Assembly (NCBI RefSeq): GCF_002215215.1
Contig: NZ_CP018632.1
Location: 7,126,501 to 7,190,500 of the forward strand
Length of the DNA stretch: 64,000 bases
Direction of reading: 5' to 3'
DNA from: Granulosicoccus antarcticus IMCC3135
GTDB taxonomy: Bacteria > Pseudomonadota > Gammaproteobacteria > Granulosicoccales > Granulosicoccaceae
The position numbers were made by a program, and so were the translations under genes. Below, piece by piece: positions 20,069-28,567 of the stretch (position 1 is its first letter; every line of letters begins with the position of its first letter). The notes under the pieces were generated by a model. That model was not told where the DNA came from. It saw only the letters and a list, made by a program, of their open reading frames with translations, and searched no databases.

Positions 20069-20674
20069 TTAGCGCAGGAGACTTGCTGCAATCAACAACA
20101 TCACCACGCCAATCACCACGTCCAGAATACGCCAGGCCATCGGACGAGCAAACAGCGGTTGTAGCAAGCGCGCACCATACCCGAGTGAAAAGAAGAACAG
20201 GAACGAGGCGCACACCGCTCCGATGGCAAAAGCACTCGGGAAGGCCTCGTACTTCACCGAGGCGGCTCCCAGCAATACCAGAGTATCCAGGTAGACGTGA
20301 GGGTTTAGCCAGGTCAGCGCCAGACAGGTCAGCAGTGCAACCTTCCAGGATGGGGCCGCCCGCTCGGCAGCCTCCAGCGTGCCGCCGCCGCGCCAGGCAG
20401 AAACAAACGCCAGCAGCGCATAACCCAAGAGAAAGGCGGCACCCCCATAGCGGGCGACAGGAGCGATCCAGGGAGAGTGCTCAACCAGCTCACCAAAACC
20501 GAAAACGCCTGCAGTAATCAGCAAGGCATCGCTGAACGCGCAGGTCAGACAGATGAGCGCGACATGCTCGCCACGCAGCCCCTGACGTAATACAAAGGCG
20601 TTTTGAGAGCCGATGGCAATGATGAGACTAGCCCCCAGAAAGAAGCCAGCGGTAAGGGCTGCAAGCATGAGCAA
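20069..20674 (-). CDS. argO: LysE/ArgO-family amino acid exporter
   Basis: This 201-aa, six-helix membrane protein matches the ArgO subgroup of the LysE family: GFFLGASLIIAIGSQNAFVLRQGLRGEH near the N-terminus, CAFSDALLITAGVFG, and the LTWLNPHVYLDTLVLLG motif. It exports basic amino acids, mainly arginine. The usual IciA/ArgP activator is not adjacent; the LysR gene that converges on it resembles other LysR groups. Symbol given by family resemblance only. Confidence 0.82.
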   Translation of the reverse strand: MLMLAALTAGFFLGASLIIAIGSQNAFVLRQGLRGEHVALICLTCAFSDALLITAGVFGFGELVEHSPWIAPVARYGGAAFLLGYALLAFVSAWRGGGTLEAAERAAPSWKVALLTCLALTWLNPHVYLDTLVLLGAASVKYEAFPSAFAIGAVCASFLFFFSLGYGARLLQPLFARPMAWRILDVVIGVVMLLIAASLLR

Positions 20675-20792
20675 AGGTTATCCAGAAAATGTAGAAAGTG
20701 ATTCTTACCCATCTATTCACATTAGCCAAACGATATCTTCTTCACCTGATAGCGGCTCGTAGCATCCCGTTGTCTGGCTATAGCACTCGATT

Positions 20793-21565
20793 TTAATACT
20801 TGACCCCCAAGCCCAGCGTCCAGAAATGCTCATCTTCGAGCTTGGCAGAACTGTCACCATTGACATATTTCACTTGCAAGGCAAGATGTCCGGTGCCGTC
20901 CAGCGCAAGTGACAATGATGCTTCGACACTCTTTCGACTGCGCGATTCAGGCCGGAGACTGAATAGATGCTGGGCCGACAGGGCGGCACGTAGTTGTTGA
21001 AAATTTCGCAGCCAGAATTCTATTTCCAAACGCGGGCCAATGCGGAAAAATCGCGACTGTTCTTCGTCATCATTCTCCTGTCGTAATACGCGCCCGTATT
21101 CCGAGAAAAGATTTGGCAGCCAGTTGAATTGAAACGCCTTGGCTGGAATGGTCTTGCCGATACCCAGATGGGTCGCAGAGGGTTGTAGCTGAAACTCGGC
21201 GGAAACAATGGCAGTCTCGAACTGTGTATCCGTGATGTAGGCAGGATTGAAGCGAAAGTTCAGACTTTCCACCGACTCGAGCTTGGGCAATGGGTAAAGG
21301 CGATCAACTGCAGCACGCAAAATCAGGGTATCAGTGCCTTTGGCGGTTGATTCGGTGTAGTGAGTGCGGTTAAGTGCCACGCTGGGTATGAAGATGACGT
21401 TAGGCTCGGTGTCAAATTTCACCGGACGCATGAGCACACCCTTGACAGTAGACCAGGATTTACCGTCATTGAAATCACGAGAAAAAGACAGGGATGCGGC
21501 ACTCGCTGCGCTCAATGGCTTTGCATCGGCAAACAGACTGAGCGACTCCAGGTTGCCACGTACTA
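20793..21565 (-). pseudogene. EF-hand outer-membrane-like protein gene, 3' part (split by IS630)
   Basis: This is the C-terminal 257 codons of a gene whose first 139 codons lie at 26511-26927, on the far side of the nested insertion. Deleting 21566-26510 and one TA copy restores a single 396-codon frame, with the junction reading ERRGILVRGNLESL. The C-terminal part has alternating beta-strand character and ends in an aromatic residue (FWTLGLGVKY), as in outer-membrane barrels. The codons now preceding this part come from the IS end, so it has no native start or signal peptide and is presumably not functional. Function of the intact protein is unknown; see the 5' part for its domains. Confidence 0.85.
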
Positions 21566-21570
21566 GTAGG

Positions 21571-22661
21571 TTAACTGCATGATACTTTCGGGTAAAGCCT
21601 TTTGAGTTTGATACGAGCATCGTCGGTTGTAAAGCGCCAGTCGGCAGGCTTGGCGTTCTCGTTGCGATGGGTCTGCCATGCGGCTATCTCCTTGGTCAGC
21701 GTAGGCACGTCGGCAATGCGTCGATCCAAACATTGCCTGGCCAGAACGCTGAACTCACATTCAGCCATATTCAACCAACTGCCATGCTTGGGTGTAAAGA
21801 CAAACTCAAGCTTCTGCATAAGCGCATGTGCCACGGCGGGTTCGAACGTTCTGTATAGGGAGGCTCCGCTATGAGTGCTCAGGTTGTCCATAACCAGCGT
21901 GATCTTTTTCGCGTGGGGGTATTGATTCTCCACCAGGTCACGGACGCCTTCGGCCCATTCGCCCGACGCATGATTGTCGGCAATACGCACCGTGCGTCGA
22001 CTCTCCAATGGCGTATAGAACACCATCAGGTGGGCAACTCCATTGCGCTCGTACTCTCCGTCGTAGCGCTCACTTTGGCCAGGCGATGCCGGGATCGGTT
22101 TTTGTACCTCACGCGTGCATTGTTTGGTTGTCTCGTCCATACAAACCACAGGATACTCTGCATCAAAAGGTCTTTTATACACATCCAGTACAGCCTCCAT
22201 CTGGCAGACAAACCCCGCGTCCTCTTTAGGCGCTATGCACCACATGCGTTTCTGCCAAGGTTTTATGATGTTTTTTTAAAACTTGACGCACCGTTTCATA
22301 AGCCACGCTTTCGACAATTTCCAGCTCAATCAGACGCTCGCTCAACAGCTTCAACGTCCAACGCACCTGGCCTTCTGGCGCATCACTGCAAGCCAGGCTT
22401 ACTAGCCTGGCCTCCGCATCGCCATCCAATCTTGCCGTTCGCTCTCGACTGCGTCTCTTACGCTGCAGCGCCAGTTCCAATCCTTCTTCCACACATCGCT
22501 GGCGTGTCTTTGCGATGCAACGGGTGGTCAGTTCCATTCGCTCAGCAACCTCGGCATCGGTCATCGAAGGACCATGCTCTCCTTGATCAACCAGTAACAA
22601 AATCTGTGCATGTCGTCGCTTCTGCGCCGCTATGCGTCCCGTTTTACAGATCTGCTCCAGA
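21571..22661 (-). pseudogene. IS630-family transposase, main part (5' end separated by IS21 insertion; frame change)
   Basis: Two reading frames make up this part. The first (stop at 22226) holds the helix-turn-helix region (RRHAQILLLVDQGEHGPSMT, then DAEVAERMELTTRCIAKTRQRC). The second (21571 to about 22270) holds the DDE domain: VVCMDETTKQ, KITLVMDNLSTHSG and FTPKHGSWLNMAECEF. The shift from first to second frame maps to seven A residues at 22271-22277 (- strand). Losing one A, or slippage by one, gives VLKNIIKPWQKRMWCIAP, which matches family consensus. The first 17 codons (MPKRHVVKLSEEERHAL) lie at 26382-26432 beyond the IS21 element, so the gene is inactive. Confidence 0.88.
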
Positions 22662-22701
22662 TGTCTTTGCTGGATCAAAAGCGCGGCTATTTGCCGGAGA
22701 G
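22662..22701 (+). repeat. IS21 element left terminal inverted repeat
   Basis: Reads TGTCTTTGCTGGATC inward from 22662, with TTGCCGGAGAG at 22691-22701. It mirrors the right end at 26341-26380. Confidence 0.8.
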
Positions 22702-22770
22702 TTTTTCAATAAATGAGACTGCCTGACACTGGACCCCGCAGGATCCAGATGCTAGAAAAGCATGTCTTTG

Positions 22771-23280
22771 TTAGAAGTCCTCGTCGTCCCAGTTGGGCAT
22801 TGACGATCGGGACAGGCCACGCTTCCACGGGGGGTGAAGTTCTTGATGTCTTTGTTCGCCCATGCGCCTTATCGGATCCTTGTAGAGTTCTTCGCAGGCG
22901 TGCAATAGCGCACGGAGCAAATTATGCATTTCACCGATATCCTCGTCACTCAGTGAGGACAGAGCGTCGATTGATGGCAGTGCGTCCCATAGTTTGGTTT
23001 TGTCGTTCATCACACCCGGCTCTTGTGAGGTTCTACCGGACTGGTTACATGAGGTCGATTCCTGTTTATCATCCCCTGCCATTCGGTCTATTTCATCGTC
23101 AAAACAAAGATGCCGCTGGCGTGGATCACATTGCTCATCAAGCTCCGGCGTGCGGCACTCTATGATGTCCTCGCTGTAGAGCTCCCAAACCGTATCGCGC
23201 AAACGGTCAAGATAATCAACAATGGCGGCAGCTTCCTCTGGCGTCCAGTAGAAGGCCACATCAACACAACGTGAGTTCAT
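22771..23280 (-). CDS. Acidic protein encoded by the IS21-family element, function unknown
   Basis: This 169-aa protein's ATG overlaps the istB stop by 4 bp (23277-23280), so it is translated with the transposition genes. The N-terminal third contains WTPEEAAAIVDYLDRLRDTV and a Cys-containing acidic stretch. The C-terminal half is helical (LSDEDIGEMHNLLRALLHAC, EELYKDPIRRMGEQRHQ) and ends in an acidic tail (NWDDEDF). I do not recognise a family. It lies inside the element ends, so it is cargo or an accessory transposition factor rather than a host gene. Confidence 0.75.
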   Translation of the reverse strand: MNSRCVDVAFYWTPEEAAAIVDYLDRLRDTVWELYSEDIIECRTPELDEQCDPRQRHLCFDDEIDRMAGDDKQESTSCNQSGRTSQEPGVMNDKTKLWDALPSIDALSSLSDEDIGEMHNLLRALLHACEELYKDPIRRMGEQRHQELHPPWKRGLSRSSMPNWDDEDF

Positions 23281-24068
23281 GAGTCTTTGCCTTTTGGTTT
23301 GGGCGTTCTTGTCACTTTGGCTCGGGTCCCTTTCTTTGAAGCTGCTCTTTTTTTGGCCTCATGGACTCGATACGATTCACCCTTGATCACCAGTATTTCT
23401 GAATGATGCACCAGTCGATCAACAATGGAGACCACACTGCCGTTGTTGGGGAACATGGATGCCCATTCGCTAAACGGTTTGTTGGTAGTAACAATGATCG
23501 GCTTCTTCTCGTAGCGACGGTTGACGATCTCAAATAGAAGATCCGCATGTCGATCGCCATAGGACAGATAGCCCAACTCATCAATGACCAGCAATGAGGG
23601 GTGAGCGTAATATCTGAGCCGGCGTCGCAACGCGTTATCACCATCCTGTGATGCCAGATCTCCAAGCATTTCGGCAGCATTGACATACAACGCGGTATGA
23701 CCTTGCATCACCGCTTCATGCGTGATGTTTTGAGCCACAGTGGATTTGCCCAAGCCATTTGAACCGATCAGTATGATATTGCTTGTCTCGTGAATAAACT
23801 CCAGATTCATCAGCTCCGAGATGGCGCCTTTGTCGCATTGTTCAGGCCATTGCCAGTCGAAGTCTGCCAGTGGCTTGAAGCGCCCAATGTGAGCGCTGCT
23901 TAGACGTCGTTCAAGGCCGCGCTGTGTTCGTTCTACCTCTTCCCACTGCAGCAAAGAGGGGATCCAGGCAATCTGATCCTTTGAGAGTTCATCCCAATGT
24001 GCTAGAAGGCCATGAAGTTTCAAGGCCAGGGCGCGTTGTTGTAATTCACTATTTAATGGAGTCGTCAT
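23277..24068 (-). CDS. istB: IS21-family helper ATPase IstB
   Basis: This 263-aa AAA+ ATPase has a Walker A region NIILIGSNGLGKSTVA and a Walker B LLVIDELGYLSYGD. Further landmarks are the sensor segment PIIVTTNKPFSEW and VVSIVDRLVHHSEIL near the C-terminus. IstB remodels target DNA and recruits or activates the IstA transposase. Its start lies 20 bp inside the end of istA. A basic tail (KRAASKKGTRAKVTRTPKPK) is somewhat longer than usual. Confidence 0.95.
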   Translation of the reverse strand: MTTPLNSELQQRALALKLHGLLAHWDELSKDQIAWIPSLLQWEEVERTQRGLERRLSSAHIGRFKPLADFDWQWPEQCDKGAISELMNLEFIHETSNIILIGSNGLGKSTVAQNITHEAVMQGHTALYVNAAEMLGDLASQDGDNALRRRLRYYAHPSLLVIDELGYLSYGDRHADLLFEIVNRRYEKKPIIVTTNKPFSEWASMFPNNGSVVSIVDRLVHHSEILVIKGESYRVHEAKKRAASKKGTRAKVTRTPKPKGKDS

Positions 24069-25590
24069 CTGTCTCTCCCGGCACGCTATTGTCGTTGTCG
24101 TTGTCGTTGTCGTTGTCGCTCAACTGGTCATAGCAATCCAATGAGCCCGGGCGCACGACAATGTGATTAGCGCGTGCGTTAGCTGGCAAGGGTACGATCA
24201 GTGGTGGTGGACGGTTGTGCTCATCACGCCGTCGTTCAAGCACAATGCGCACAGCATTGGGATGTGGAACCTGTTGTCTCAATGCCTCTGCAATGGCGTG
24301 TTCAAGCTCCTGTGCCCCGTAGCTGTCCAGCAGGTTCAGTAGCTGGGCAACCACCTGGCTAGGCCGGTAGCCACGCTTGGCGCCTTGTGTCAGTAGTGCA
24401 GTACTGCTCGGTGCAGACTGCGAAAGCCGATCCTGGCCGCGGTGTGCACGCCCCCGACGCTTGTAGTTAACGAGTGCCTGCAGATGCGCAGGATCTTCAA
24501 TCTGTTCGCCTTTACCATAACTGCGAACATGGCTGGCAATCACCTTGGCACCATCAGTGATTCGCACCGTGCCCATCGAGGCAAGTACTGTCAGCACGCG
24601 ACGCACATGAGTGTGTGGCAAGCTATAATCGTTGAGATCGTAGCGTGCGTACGGTGTTTTTCCGATGGACACACTGACCCGATCATCGGCTGGATACGGA
24701 TTGTCCGGTAATGCAATCAGGTGCTCCTTCTCCTTTTCAAACGCTTCACCGACCGTGATTGATGTATCCGCCTGGCAAGGGCGTTGGGTACTGTGCTCAG
24801 TGCACCATTGGTCGGCCTGTCTATTCAGATCATCCAGATCACGGAAGTCACGGGCCGCAAAGAAATTCTCGCGTATAAAACGAACTCCTCTTTCAACTCG
24901 GCCCTTCTCATTCCCCCTGTACGGTGCGCAGGGGCGCGGTTCGAAACGATAGTGTGCCGAGAGTTTTAGCAGTTCGGGATTGAATGTGATCGCATCACCG
25001 TGGCGTTGAATGACAGCCGATTTCAGGTTGTCGTACAATACAACTCGAGCAACGCCGAGATGCTCGAAGGCAGCAACATGTCCCCGCAGAAAACTCTCCA
25101 TGCGTGCGTTAAGATAGAAGCGTACGAAGATCATGCGGCTCCAGGAAAGCACCATCACAAAGGCCATCAACGGACGCTTGGCCCGGCCGATTTGCAGATG
25201 ACCGAATGAGCCCCAGTCACATTGCATTTGTTCTCCTGGAAAAGTCTTGAGACGCTGGAAGGCCTCCGGATTTTTCCGGGGACGCAGCTCCGCCACGCGA
25301 GCACGAAAGTGACTGGAACACCCGTTATACCCGCGATTACATGCCATCACATATAGGCGAGTAGCGGTCAGATCGGGGAACTTGTCCAGCGTGGCTACGA
25401 TGAAGTCGTTGTAGGGATCGCGTATCGATCGTGACTCGGTTCGCTCAGATTGTGGCACACCAACCTGGCTCAGTACACGTTCAACCACGCTGTGATGAAT
25501 ATGCAGCTGGCGGGCGATGGTATTGACACCCCAGTGCTCGACAAAGTGAAGCCGTAGAATCTGGCTATGCAACTCAGCATGAATCGTCAT
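24049..25590 (-). CDS. istA: IS21-family transposase IstA
   Basis: This 513-aa DDE transposase has an N-terminal helix-turn-helix (LHFVEHWGVNTIARQLHIHHSVVERVLSQ) and a catalytic core with Asp in EQMQCDWGSFGHL, Asp in VVLYDNLKSAV and Glu in RGNEKGRVERGVR. A C-terminal beta-barrel and tail follow. Near the end a (GTCGTT)n tract encodes alternating Asp-Asn, an unusual acidic low-complexity tail. It overlaps the upstream Cys-rich gene by 4 bp and istB by 20 bp. Confidence 0.95.
   Translation of the reverse strand: MTIHAELHSQILRLHFVEHWGVNTIARQLHIHHSVVERVLSQVGVPQSERTESRSIRDPYNDFIVATLDKFPDLTATRLYVMACNRGYNGCSSHFRARVAELRPRKNPEAFQRLKTFPGEQMQCDWGSFGHLQIGRAKRPLMAFVMVLSWSRMIFVRFYLNARMESFLRGHVAAFEHLGVARVVLYDNLKSAVIQRHGDAITFNPELLKLSAHYRFEPRPCAPYRGNEKGRVERGVRFIRENFFAARDFRDLDDLNRQADQWCTEHSTQRPCQADTSITVGEAFEKEKEHLIALPDNPYPADDRVSVSIGKTPYARYDLNDYSLPHTHVRRVLTVLASMGTVRITDGAKVIASHVRSYGKGEQIEDPAHLQALVNYKRRGRAHRGQDRLSQSAPSSTALLTQGAKRGYRPSQVVAQLLNLLDSYGAQELEHAIAEALRQQVPHPNAVRIVLERRRDEHNRPPPLIVPLPANARANHIVVRPGSLDCYDQLSDNDNDNDNDNSVPGETDDDSIK
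24091..24118. repeat. Hexanucleotide microsatellite (GTCGTT)n inside istA
   Basis: Four and two-thirds copies of GTCGTT in tandem, read on the - strand as alternating Asn and Asp codons close to the IstA C-terminus. Copy-number change by six bases would keep frame, so the tract may vary in length between copies of the element. Confidence 0.9.
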
Positions 25591-26093
25591 GGTGGTGTCC
25601 CTTTGTAATTCCGATGTCGAGAGTGATGTCGTGTTGTTCGCAGGAAATCGATTCTCATAGCCTCATTGCAGGCACGTTGACACCCGTTGCAGTAAACAAA
25701 ACGAGACTGTGTTGGCCTGGATATCAGTGGAGCACTGCCGGACTCCTCGACGGAACCCCGGTGCGTTACTATGGGTGAATCGCAGGGTGTTGCACTCGGT
25801 TCTGAGTCAGGTGGCTTTAGCGTGAGCGGGGGTTGTTTGCTCGACTCGAGATCCGATTCAAGCATTGCTTTACGCAACCGGTTACGACGTTGACGGGCGG
25901 CAGTGCTACGCCTGCCTTTAGGACTGCGTCGGTAGCGTTTTGCGTTTCGTTTGCAGCGTTCTTTATTTGCAGCCTGGGCGCATCCATCGAAGCAGTAGAT
26001 ATTGCCTCGATCACAGTGGCGGCAGATAATGACCGGTTGGTGGCAACGAGCGCAGTGGTAGCGCCGTGCAGTGTCCAGGTCGTCCATCGGCAA
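25587..26093 (-). CDS. Cys-rich basic protein upstream of istA in the IS21-family element
   Basis: The 168-aa product has an N-terminal cluster of Cys pairs (YHCARCHQPVIICRHCDRG, then IYCFDGCAQAANKERCKR) typical of zinc ribbons. A very basic segment follows (RYRRSPKGRRSTAARQRRNR), then PIVTHRGS. From memory, a related pattern (Cys-rich start, RYRxSxxGRxxxAxRQRRxR, VTHxGS) occurs next to istA in some other IS21-type elements. A nucleic-acid-binding role in transposition or its control is inferred. It is the first gene of the element's operon and overlaps istA by 4 bp. Confidence 0.78.
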   Translation of the reverse strand: MPMDDLDTARRYHCARCHQPVIICRHCDRGNIYCFDGCAQAANKERCKRNAKRYRRSPKGRRSTAARQRRNRLRKAMLESDLESSKQPPLTLKPPDSEPSATPCDSPIVTHRGSVEESGSAPLISRPTQSRFVYCNGCQRACNEAMRIDFLRTTRHHSRHRNYKGTPP

Positions 26094-26340
26094 TCCCTGC
26101 CGGGTAGCTCTGGATTGAAACCTAATGAAGTGCGATACTTCACTTGGCTGTGTGAAAACACGGTTGGGGATGCGGCGTCAGATCGGACCGTCAAATCAGG
26201 ACTGGCGTCGCGTCTTTCTACACGGCCATTCCTTCCTATCAGTTGATTGAGTCTGTGTCACGCGAATCAGAGGATCGGTAACAAACTAACCTGGAACCCT
26301 GAACAGAAGTGATGAGCAGGGTTGTTTTATAATGCACTAG

Positions 26341-26380
26341 CTCCCCGGCAACTATGCGCGGGTATTGAGCGTCGTATACA
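26341..26380 (-). repeat. IS21 element right terminal inverted repeat
   Basis: Read on the - strand from 26380 it is TGTATACGACGCTC, then TTGCCGGGGAG at the same distance as in the left end. The flank CCAGA at 26381-26385 is the target duplication. Confidence 0.8.
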
Positions 26381-26381
26381 C

Positions 26382-26432
26382 CAGAGCATGGCGCTCTTCT
26401 TCGGACAACTTAACCACATGACGCTTAGGCAT
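26382..26432 (-). pseudogene. IS630-family transposase, first 17 codons (severed 5' end)
   Basis: Reads MPKRHVVKLSEEERHAL, the standard N-terminus of IS630-type transposases. The frame then runs into the IS21 right end and stops at 26352. Joined across the 5-bp duplication it continues into EQICKTGRIAAQKRRHAQ at 22661, proving it is the start of the transposase gene at 21571-22661. Confidence 0.88.
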
Positions 26433-26510
26433 TCTCAATCACTTCAACAGGTTGCAAAGTACTATTATGAAGTTAGACTATAACTGGAATTTATCAAGCG
26501 GTTACACCAC

Positions 26511-26927
26511 TAGTATGCCCCGGCGTTCCAGCCAGCTCGCCGGAGGCTCCTGGGTTTCCTCTCTCAGCCCTTCCTGCTCTGCGAAAGCATACAGATCCAG
26601 CCCACCAGGCGCATCAATCTCGTAGCTGTCAACTCGCTCATTGGTACTTTGCAGAAGCTTTGCCAGTGCCTCGATCTCTTCGGGTGATATTTCATCATTG
26701 CCGTCACGATCCAGCACGCTCATCGGTATGCGAAGCTGACGTAGAAGGAATTCGCGATATTCGGCCGGGCTGATCAGACCGTCACGATCGGTATCGTAGT
26801 AGCGAAGATTGACTGCCGCGTGGGTCAGAGTCATCGACCACGGGTTCGCCATCAATACAAGCAGCCATAGCAAGCTACTGCACAGGCTAACCTGGATCTG
26901 AGTGGTGACCGACTTCCCGGGAGGCAT
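26511..26927 (-). pseudogene. EF-hand outer-membrane-like protein gene, 5' part (split by IS630)
   Basis: First 139 codons of the gene continued at 20793-21565. From the ATG at 26927 it has a signal-peptide-like segment (VSLCSSLLWLLVLMA). Two EF-hand calcium loops follow: YYDTDRDGLISPAEY and SVLDRDGNDEISPEEIEAL. Next come a linker with Pro/Glu and SWLERRGIL at the insertion point. An in-frame TTG at 27014 after GGAGTG is an alternative start but would bury the signal sequence. As it stands the frame continues only two codons (VV) into the IS before a stop at 26502. The intact protein (395 aa) would be exported, calcium-binding and barrel-like. Confidence 0.82.
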
Positions 26928-27622
26928 CAGCGTCTGTTGTGTCAGTTGAAAAGGCTTATCGAGTTGGCTATCAGGCAACTCAGCGATCAATTGTACAACT
27001 CCAGTACAGATCAAAAACTCTACACTCCGCTTGGCTCAACTTATGTTGCAATTGAGGAAGTCTTATGAATACCGATATCAGCTTGTAAAATATACATTTA
27101 TCCGATTTTCCGCATGTCTTTACACGACATTACGCTCCAGAATAGTGCTGGGCGCACGCAGGAGATGCTCGAACCTGCAAACCATGCCTGTACTTTCAAG
27201 ACATGGCTTCTTGTCGGCAACAAGAGCCCGGCATGCTTCATTATTCAAGGCCATGCACTATTTTCACATCTACTCCTGGAAGCACATACTTGGCACCTCA
27301 CTAGCAGTAACATCACAATCTCTAAGTGTATTTATGCTCTCTGGAAGAGCACTTTTCAGACACATGCCAGCCATTGCTGATCATCTGGCCTGAGTTTAAC
27401 GTCCTTCTTTCACATGTAAACGAGCTCAAATTGAGTATTCTAATAACTCGAAAGTGTGGTGACTTTCGTTATTCCTCCTCCAAGTGGTATTGAGGCATGG
27501 AGCCCACAGAGGCCAAGGACGGCCACCTTTTTTCTTCACAAGCAACAAAATTGAAGACAAAAGGGATGCAGGCGCCGTTGAGCCACTGCTAGTTCAATAA
27601 ACCCAATCTTGCGTATTCTACG
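26928..27622. other. Intergenic region, no supported gene
   Basis: Roughly 600-690 bp between the start of the split EF-hand gene and the end of the lactate dehydrogenase gene. Short ORFs here (for example 27031-27393) have no recognisable sequence and no ribosome-binding site. A short GGCC/GGCC stem before TTTTTT near 27505-27535 is too weak to call a terminator. Confidence 0.5.
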
Positions 27623-28567
27623 CTATACACCGCCTACCTCCCCCAACGCATCAGTCGTCTCCTTCAGCATTCTTGCCGAGGCACCCAACGCCTGCATCTC
27701 AGTCTCTGTCATCGCAGGCATCAGTGTGTCCTCGATCCCTCCCGCGCCAATGATTCGTGGCAGTGACAGACACACATCCTGAACGCCCGCAACATCGTCA
27801 GTCATGGAAGACACTGTCAAGACTTCGTGCTGGTTGAGCGCAATCACGCGCACGATCCGGGCTAACCCTGCTCCGATTCCAAACCAGGTTGCGCCCTTCC
27901 CGGCGATGATCACCTGTGCAGCCTGTCTGACACTCGCTTCAACCTGTGCACGCAACACATCAGTCAGAGGGCAACCGCGCTGCCGTGCGAAGCTCTCCAG
28001 TTGCATCGCACCACATTCCGCTGAAGACCAGATCAATACTTCACTATCGCCGTGCTCACCCAGCACGTGAGCGTGCACGGATTGCGGCGAGACACCCAGA
28101 TGCCTACTCAGATTCTTGCGAAACCTTGCTGTATCGAGAATGGTACCGGTACCGATCACTCTGGCTGGATCAAGCCCCGAGAGCCTCGTTGTAACCGCCG
28201 TCATGATATCGACCGGGTTGGTCGCCACCAGTAGAATGGCATCGGGGGCAACAGCCAGCACCTTCGCGATAACATCAGCAAAGATGTCGGCATTTCGGCC
28301 TAGCAGCTGTAAGCGTGATTCACCCGATTTCTGAGCGACGCCTGCAGCTATAACGACAATGGACGCACCGTCAAGATCAGCATAATCGCCCGCCTGAACC
28401 GATACCGCTCCTATGAAGGGCAACGCATCGGCGATATCAGCCGCTTGTGCCGAGGCAAGCTCAGGATTGTGGTCAATCAACACCAGCGAGGACACCACAC
28501 CAGTACAGGCGATAGCATAAGCCGCTGCACTACCAACCATTCCAGTCCCGATGATACCCAGTTTCAT
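27623..28567 (-). CDS. ldh: L-lactate dehydrogenase
   Basis: This 314-aa NAD-dependent enzyme of the lactate/malate dehydrogenase family interconverts L-lactate and pyruvate. The Rossmann start is KLGIIGTGMVGSAAAYAI. The substrate-specificity loop reads AGVAQKSGESRL, with Gln at the position that is Arg in malate dehydrogenases, supporting lactate as substrate. The catalytic His is in HVLGEHGDSEV and the substrate Arg lies near DTARFRKNLS. It has no adjacent operon partner; a long non-coding region separates it from the stress-like operon at 29334. Confidence 0.88.
   Translation of the reverse strand: MKLGIIGTGMVGSAAAYAIACTGVVSSLVLIDHNPELASAQAADIADALPFIGAVSVQAGDYADLDGASIVVIAAGVAQKSGESRLQLLGRNADIFADVIAKVLAVAPDAILLVATNPVDIMTAVTTRLSGLDPARVIGTGTILDTARFRKNLSRHLGVSPQSVHAHVLGEHGDSEVLIWSSAECGAMQLESFARQRGCPLTDVLRAQVEASVRQAAQVIIAGKGATWFGIGAGLARIVRVIALNQHEVLTVSSMTDDVAGVQDVCLSLPRIIGAGGIEDTLMPAMTETEMQALGASARMLKETTDALGEVGGV

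Larger units (their letters stand above)
22662..26380 (-). mobile_element. IS21-family element with four overlapping genes
   Basis: The 3,719-bp element is bounded by inverted ends. Both begin TGT and both carry TTGCCGG exactly 29 bases further in; 24 of the first 40 positions agree. The flanks carry a 5-bp target duplication, CCAGA, at 22657-22661 and 26381-26385. Removing the element and one copy restores the IS630 transposase frame (ERHALEQICK). On the - strand it encodes a Cys-rich protein, IstA, IstB and an acidic protein, with every junction overlapping. It appears intact and is the younger of the two nested insertions. Confidence 0.92.
21566..26510 (-). mobile_element. IS630-family insertion sequence (1,221 bp) interrupted by an IS21-family element
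   Basis: The ends are imperfect inverted repeats: GTAGGTTAACTGCATGATAC reading right from 21566, and GTGGTGTAACCGCTTGATAA reading left from 26510. Of the outer 24 positions, 17 are identical. The target is CTAG with TA duplicated (21564-21565 and 26511-26512), the known preference of IS630. Without the inner element and one 5-bp duplication the IS is 1,221 bp, normal for the family. It disrupts the EF-hand gene. The transposase is broken by the inner insertion, and there is also a frame change at an A7 run, so this copy cannot move unaided. Confidence 0.9.

Noticed and set aside
21871-22716. 281-codon + strand frame over the IS630 transposase
   Set aside because: Antisense shadow of the transposase; composition is not protein-like.
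24091-24118. Short tandem repeats as a CRISPR array
   Set aside because: It is a simple GTCGTT microsatellite inside istA with no spacers.
22724-26260. TGACAC motifs near both sides of the IS21 genes as element ends
   Set aside because: They lack a matching target duplication and further similarity. The TGT...TTGCCGG ends at 22662 and 26380 with CCAGA duplication fit far better.
21572-26475. IS630 ends at TAAC motifs (21572 and 26475)
   Set aside because: Some similarity exists, but removing that segment leaves a stop in the host frame. The CTAG-based ends restore the gene exactly.
27031-27393. 120-codon frame upstream of the split EF-hand gene
   Set aside because: No ribosome-binding site, no domain or signal sequence, and AT-rich non-coding surroundings.
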